Of a stretch of 56,049 nt of DNA, positions 51,364-56,049 are shown one piece after another (the first letter of the stretch is position 1; every line of letters begins with the position of its first letter). The notes below the pieces were generated by a model. It did not search any database. It saw only the letters and a list, made by a program, of their open reading frames with translations, and had not been told where the DNA came from. The position numbers were made by a program, and so were the translations under genes. Origin of the DNA: Gracilibacillus kekensis (GTDB lineage: Bacteria; Bacillota; Bacilli; Bacillales; Amphibacillaceae); assembly GCF_900143085.1 (NCBI RefSeq), contig NZ_FRCZ01000012.1, positions 1-56,049 of the forward strand, read 5' to 3'.

Positions 51364-51804
51364 CTACGTATATAGGTTAATGAGAAGTCCTTTGATCTCG
51401 CCAATAAGGTCCAAAATTTGTATGGAATTTTGCTCCTGGTCCATCACTGATTCGGTTAATTCCACTAATTTCTGATCTACTTCTTCCACTATCGTTAATT
51501 TCCTGTTATCACCATCAAGCATAAAACTGTGTGATTGTTTTAAGGATAATCCATAATCAACGGCTTCCTTCACAAAACGTTTAACCATTCTTTTATAGGT
51601 TGCAAGATCTTTAAAAGAGCGAAAACGAGCGATCTTCTGACCTTGCGCCGTTAGTTCACTCATTAATTTTTGTAACTCTGCCTGTTGCATTTGGGTCGAT
51701 TGCTGCTTTACAAGCGTATCAAATCTTTGTGATGGCGGCCTTGCTTGTTGATCTTTTTTATTTAATGCATCCAACTGTGTACGCATGTCCTGGCTAATTT
51801 TCAT
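51364..51804 (-). CDS. yaaR: DUF327 family protein YaaR
   Basis: A 146-residue helical protein, conserved between darA and holB throughout the Bacillaceae. The central segment (FRSFKDLATYKRMVKRFVKEAVDYG split as visible around residues 58-82) is the conserved block. The function is not established. AAGGTGG precedes the ATG. Confidence 0.88.
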   Translation of the reverse strand: MKISQDMRTQLDALNKKDQQARPPSQRFDTLVKQQSTQMQQAELQKLMSELTAQGQKIARFRSFKDLATYKRMVKRFVKEAVDYGLSLKQSHSFMLDGDNRKLTIVEEVDQKLVELTESVMDQEQNSIQILDLIGEIKGLLINLYT

Positions 51805-51822
51805 ATCTTGCTATACCACCTT

Positions 51823-52800
<978 letters not shown>

Positions 52801-52804
<4 letters not shown>

Positions 52805-54255
52805 TCTCCTCTAGTATCATCCTCAACATATATATATAAACCTGTTTGTCGATTACTCGGTTGAAAATTTATTTGTTGTTGAAATAATTTTTTTATTTGT
52901 TCTACTGTTGCAAAGTCGATTCTTTCCCCTTTAGCTATTAATGGTATCCCAGGTGGATAAGGAATGATTGCTTCAGCAGCAATTTTTCCAATTGCATTCT
53001 CCCAATCTGACCATTTTGCTTGCAAATCTTTCATCTCAGCATACGATATAGCCAAAGGAAGGATCTTGTCATGATAATAAGTGTTAGTATTAATTTCTAT
53101 TGTAGCACGATTACAAGAAAATTTTAATTCCTGATGTATTCTTGCTAATTTCTTTCTTAAGTTCACTGGATCAATAATAGGTTCGAGCCCAAAGATAAAT
53201 AATATATGTCTGTCTGTAATTAGTTCAGGATATAACTTTTCTTGTTCAAACGAGGACTTTACTTGTTGAATTTCTACATTCTGATTTACTTTCAGCGTAA
53301 GTTTTAACGGATCATCATTTTGTCCCTTTGTTTCCGGTGACCAAACATCACTGTCTGAAAAACAAGTAATAACTTCATCAATATGAGAAGATAAAAGCTG
53401 CATTTTTTCTTCTGAAAATGTAGCTAGGTAATAACGAGCTAGGTCTAAACTCGCTAAGATTGGATAGGAAGGACTGCTAGACTGTAACATCTGTAAATAA
53501 TAATTCATTTTTTCCCGATCAATATTTGTAGATTGAATATGTAGGTATGCTGCCATTGTTAAAGCAGGTGTCATTTTATGTGCTGACTGTACAACAACAT
53601 CTGCACCTAATGCAACTGCTGATGGAGTTTCGATAAATGGTAGAGAAAAGTGACAGCCATGCGCTTCATCAACTAGCACTAATGTGTTGTTGTGATGAGC
53701 ACTCTCTACTATTTCTTCCAAATTAAATGCATTTCCGTAATAATCAGGATACGTAAGAATTATTGCTTTAGCATTATGATAGTTATATAGAGCTTCTTTC
53801 ATTAATAGTAGTGAGGGATTCGTATACATTTCTTTTTTATCGTCAAACATTGGTGGTAAAAAAATGGGATGCACCCCTGCTAATTCAATACCATGTAGAA
53901 TCGATTTATGACAATTTCGCTGCACCAACACTTGATCTCCAGGTTGACAAGTGGCTAATATCATGGCTAAATTACCTACCGTACTGCCATTTACTAAAAA
54001 ATAAGTATAAAGAGAACCAAACCACTCTGATGCAATATCTTGCGCTTCCTTAATAACCCCGACAGGCGCGTGCAAATCATCTAAACCTTCTAATTCTGTT
54101 AAATCAATTTTCAGAATCTCGCTAAAGAATTCTGAATAGTTTTCTGGAAAGATGGCACCACTCTTGTGACCAGGGACATGAAACGATGTATGCTGACTTT
54201 GAGCAAAATGGATAAGTTTTTGATAGAGTGGTGTCTTAGTTTGCTTTTCCTTCAT
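52801..54255 (-). CDS. yaaO: Orn/Lys/Arg decarboxylase family protein YaaO
   Basis: Fold type I PLP-dependent decarboxylase. The PLP lysine is in [10 protein letters not shown] (Lys227), with DEAHG at 196-200 and FHVPGHKSG at the N terminus. The substrate (arginine, lysine or ornithine) cannot be read from the sequence. The length of 484 matches B. subtilis YaaO. CGAGG precedes the ATG. xpaC and yaaN, which lie upstream in B. subtilis, are missing. Confidence 0.9.
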
Positions 54256-54323
54256 TTTTTTTCCTCGCTTTTTCTTTTAGCAAATGCTGAAGTTTTGTTA
54301 TTCTTTGTAGTTTTTCATTTGTA

Positions 54324-54358
54324 TAAAAATAAATGGAATCACCAATAGTGACTCCATT
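54324..54358 (-). terminator. csfB terminator
   Basis: On the minus strand ATGGAGTCACTATTGGTGATTCCAT followed by TTATTTTT, with the csfB stop codon at its edge (stem about 54333-54357). Confidence 0.82.
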
Positions 54359-54545
54359 ATATAGTATATGTTATTTGATTAATAGCTCTCATTTTTTCTA
54401 CATAATATTGATAATTATCATCTTTAGGATGAATAGAAAGGATCTCTTCCTCACACACTCGACAAATATAAAGCTGGTATATATGGATTCCGTCTTCTTT
54501 AGTTTGATTACATATACCACAAACATGTTTACTGCTATTCCCCAT
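54357..54545 (-). CDS. csfB: anti-sigma-G factor Gin (CsfB)
   Basis: Forespore protein that blocks early sigma-G activity. The 62-residue sequence has two zinc pairs CGIC (Cys9, Cys12) and CRVC (Cys28, Cys31), then a helical tail. Start ATG 54545 (MGNSSK) follows GGAGGTG; the upstream in-frame ATG is in front of that site. A sigma-F type promoter precedes it, as for csfB in B. subtilis. Confidence 0.9.
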   Translation of the reverse strand: MGNSSKHVCGICNQTKEDGIHIYQLYICRVCEEEILSIHPKDDNYQYYVEKMRAINQITYTI

Positions 54546-54564
54546 TTGCCACACCTCCATTAGT

Positions 54565-54593
54565 TAGTATGGCCAATCTAGCAATAAATATAC
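54565..54593 (-). promoter_or_regulatory. sigma-F promoter of csfB
   Basis: On the minus strand GTATA (54589-54593), 14 bp and GGCCATACTA (54565-54574), which fits the sigma-F -10 pattern GGNNANANTW. About 20 bp before the start codon region. Confidence 0.7.
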
Positions 54594-54631
54594 AAAGAAT
54601 ACTAGATTTGTTTTTTCGACATTTTTATAGT

Positions 54632-54647
54632 TTTTTCACGTGAAACA
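54632..54647. promoter_or_regulatory. parS site (ParB/Spo0J binding)
   Basis: The 16-mer TTTTTCACGTGAAACA matches the parS consensus TGTTTCACGTGAAACA at 15 of 16 positions, including the whole CACGTG core. It lies between genes and near the expected origin, where parS sites cluster in Bacillaceae. Confidence 0.85.
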
Positions 54648-54655
54648 TATTAAGC

Positions 54656-55411
54656 TTATTTATTCCCGATAACCTGAATACGACAATAATCAGCTATCCA
54701 CTGATGGTTTACATATAGCGTAGACTTAAGCCTTTTTTCTACATTCTCTATCAGTCTTCTTTTTTCATCTGTTTGCAAATGCTTTAACATTCCTTCTCCA
54801 AACATTGAAAGCCAATTAGCTAAACCATCTGCTCCTTCAAGGGGGGTAGGTCTACTATAATATCTAGCATAATGGACAGTAAACCCTACTTCTTCCATTA
54901 ATGTTGTGTATTCTGCAATACTAGGAAAATACCATGGATTCTTTAGAGGAGGATAATCACGAAATAAATCATTATATGCCTCTTGAAGCGCATTTCTAAT
55001 CTCCAGCACATTATTTTTGCCACCAAATTCCGCTACAAATCTTCCTCCCTTACGTAAACTTTGATAGATTTTTTGTAATCCTTCTTTTGGTTGAAGTAAC
55101 CAATGTAATGCAGCATTTGAAAAAATAGCATCAAACTCTTCGTTAAAATTCATTTTTAGAATATCGACAGTGTCAAAATTCAGATGCGAATATTTAGACT
55201 TCGCTGTTTGTATCATACTTTCTGATTTATCAATACCTCTCACTATTGCACCGCTTTTTGATATTTCAGCAGCAAGGTCTCCTGTACCACATCCAACATC
55301 AAGGATTTTTTCATCTTTTATTGGTTCTAGTAATTCCAATATGCCTTTACCATATTTAGAAACAAAGTGATGCTTATCATCATACAAGTTTGACTGCCAT
55401 TCATCTACCAT
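54656..55411 (-). CDS. class I SAM-dependent methyltransferase, substrate unknown
   Basis: A 251-residue methyltransferase. SAM motif I is ILDVGCGTGDLAAEI (about residues 36-50), post-I acidic GIDKS, and motif IV AIFSNAALHWL resembles trans-aconitate or ubiquinone/menaquinone-type small-molecule methyltransferases. GAGAGGA precedes the ATG. It has no counterpart at this place in B. subtilis and no functional partner nearby. The substrate cannot be inferred. Confidence 0.82.
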   Translation of the reverse strand: MVDEWQSNLYDDKHHFVSKYGKGILELLEPIKDEKILDVGCGTGDLAAEISKSGAIVRGIDKSESMIQTAKSKYSHLNFDTVDILKMNFNEEFDAIFSNAALHWLLQPKEGLQKIYQSLRKGGRFVAEFGGKNNVLEIRNALQEAYNDLFRDYPPLKNPWYFPSIAEYTTLMEEVGFTVHYARYYSRPTPLEGADGLANWLSMFGEGMLKHLQTDEKRRLIENVEKRLKSTLYVNHQWIADYCRIQVIGNK

Positions 55412-55573
55412 CTTCTGATCCTCTCCCTCCGTTTAATTATAAAGCAAGACTGTTTTCTGTGGAGGTTTTTAATCCCCACTGCTTATTAGTAAAACTTATA
55501 AACACGTTTAGCGTTATGATAAATATTAAACCATATTCTGGAATTTGGGAATCATATTTTTGAATCGTAAGAT

Positions 55574-55837
55574 AAGCGCAGAGCGTCCTCTTAGAAACGT
55601 AGCAACTTCGGCATCAACTGAGATAAAGGAATCACGAACTTACACAGGAAGTGTTGACATCTGTGTTGCCTACAGGACGTAGGCGAACTTAACAGATGCA
55701 CCTACATTTCGAACCGATGATGACTTTCACCTAAAGGTATAAGTGCGACTAAGCCTCTGGTTTCACCAATCGGCAAGTCTTCTTTATCGTAAGGCGATAA
55801 GTGAAGTCACCTAGTTTCTGGGTGCTCGGAGCTAGAC
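55574..55837. repeat. R2 repeat with an internal insert
   Basis: It is aligned by eye to the intact copy at 41741: the same ends (AAGCGCAGAGCG ... GTGCTCGGAGCTAGAC) and interior (CCGATGATGACTTTCACCTAAAGG). Between GGAATCAC and GAACCGATG it carries about 75 extra bases (about 55636-55711) containing CACAGGAAGTGTTGACATCTGTG and CTACAGGACGTAGGC, which form their own small hairpins. The gap 55412-55570 shows nothing else. Confidence 0.8.
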
Positions 55838-55931
55838 ATCTGTGAACCTTTATACTTTCTTACCTTACAAGAATAGCTTCGTACGCTTGATTAAAATGGT
55901 TGGAGGTGTTAGGTTACCTTTAATACGCGCA

Positions 55932-55967
55932 TAAAAAACACCTTAGTCTAATTAAGACTAAGGTGTT
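55932..55967 (-). terminator. rRNA operon terminator
   Basis: On the minus strand AAACACCTTAGTCTTAATTAGACTAAGGTGTTTTTT: a 13-bp stem and a T run, directly after the 5S gene. Confidence 0.94.
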
Positions 55968-55974
55968 TTCAGTG

Positions 55975-56049
55975 TGCCTGGCAACGTCCTACTCTTGCAG
56001 GGGCGCGAGCCCCAACTACCATGGGCGCTGGAGAGCTTAACTGCTGTGT
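55975..56049 (-). rRNA. 5S ribosomal RNA, 3' portion (cut by window edge)
   Basis: On the minus strand the sequence runs ACACAGCAGTTAAGCTCTCC, GCGCCCATGGTAGTTGGGGC and GCAAGAGTAGGACGTTGCCAGGCA, the conserved 3' two thirds of bacterial 5S rRNA. The end is placed at about 55975 by analogy, within a few bases. Its 23S and 16S genes would lie off the right edge. Confidence 0.96.

Overview
The window is about 56 kb of low-GC, spore-forming Firmicute chromosome, almost certainly a member of the Bacillaceae. The protein sequences and the order of about 50 genes follow the origin-proximal 'csfB to lysS' segment of Bacillus subtilis. Interspersed repeats and several departures from that order suggest a relative in the Oceanobacillus/Virgibacillus/Gracilibacillus part of the family; this placement is inference. 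Nearly everything is on the minus strand, so the replication origin is expected beyond the right edge. An rRNA operon lies at each edge: the 3' end of a 5S gene and its terminator at the right, the 5' end of a 16S gene with tandem promoters at the left.

Right to left, in the direction of transcription: 5S and a methyltransferase not expected from B. subtilis; a ParB (parS) site; csfB (anti-sigma-G Gin); yaaO-tmk-darA-yaaR; holB-ricT-yabA (replication control and RNA maturation); trmN6-like/yazA/rsmI; divergent abrB on the plus strand with two Spo0A boxes; metS; tatD; yabE; rnmV-ksgA; veg; sspF; ispE; purR; spoVG (sigma-H type promoter); glmU-prs; rplY/ctc; pth-fin-mfd; spoVT; a glcT-ptsG module with a RAT antiterminator; yabM-mazG-rqcP-yabP-yabQ-divIC-yabR; a plus-strand tRNA-Met; spoIIE; yabS-yabT; tilS-hprT-ftsH; coaX-hslO-parvulin-cysK; folP-folB-folK-yazB; lysS; 16S. 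Core functions are translation, cofactors (folate, pantothenate), cell wall precursors, DNA repair and many sporulation regulators.

Genes present at the corresponding B. subtilis places but absent here are xpaC and yaaN, yabG, yabJ, pabB/pabA/pabC, dusB (yacF) and one tRNA-Glu. Gained relative to it are the methyltransferase and glcT-ptsG.

The least explained part is the intergenic DNA. Four dispersed repeat families occupy most gaps over 200 bp. R1 is a large palindromic element: two ~125-bp imperfect hairpins in opposite orientation around a ~110-bp spacer, in places bounded by short terminal inverted repeats, found at six loci as full, single-arm or deleted forms. R2 is a ~200-bp structured repeat ending in GGAGCTAGAC, with three copies, one carrying a ~75-bp insert. 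R3 is a repeat with GCTAGCGAAACTTATCAG and ATTGAAGTCTCACTTTAT motifs. R4 is a local array of three forward and three inverted ~20-bp CGGGATA units. R1 looks like a MITE-like or RNA-structured family and is the best candidate for something undescribed.

All calls come from reading the sequence and from knowledge of the families; no database search, folding or alignment program was run.
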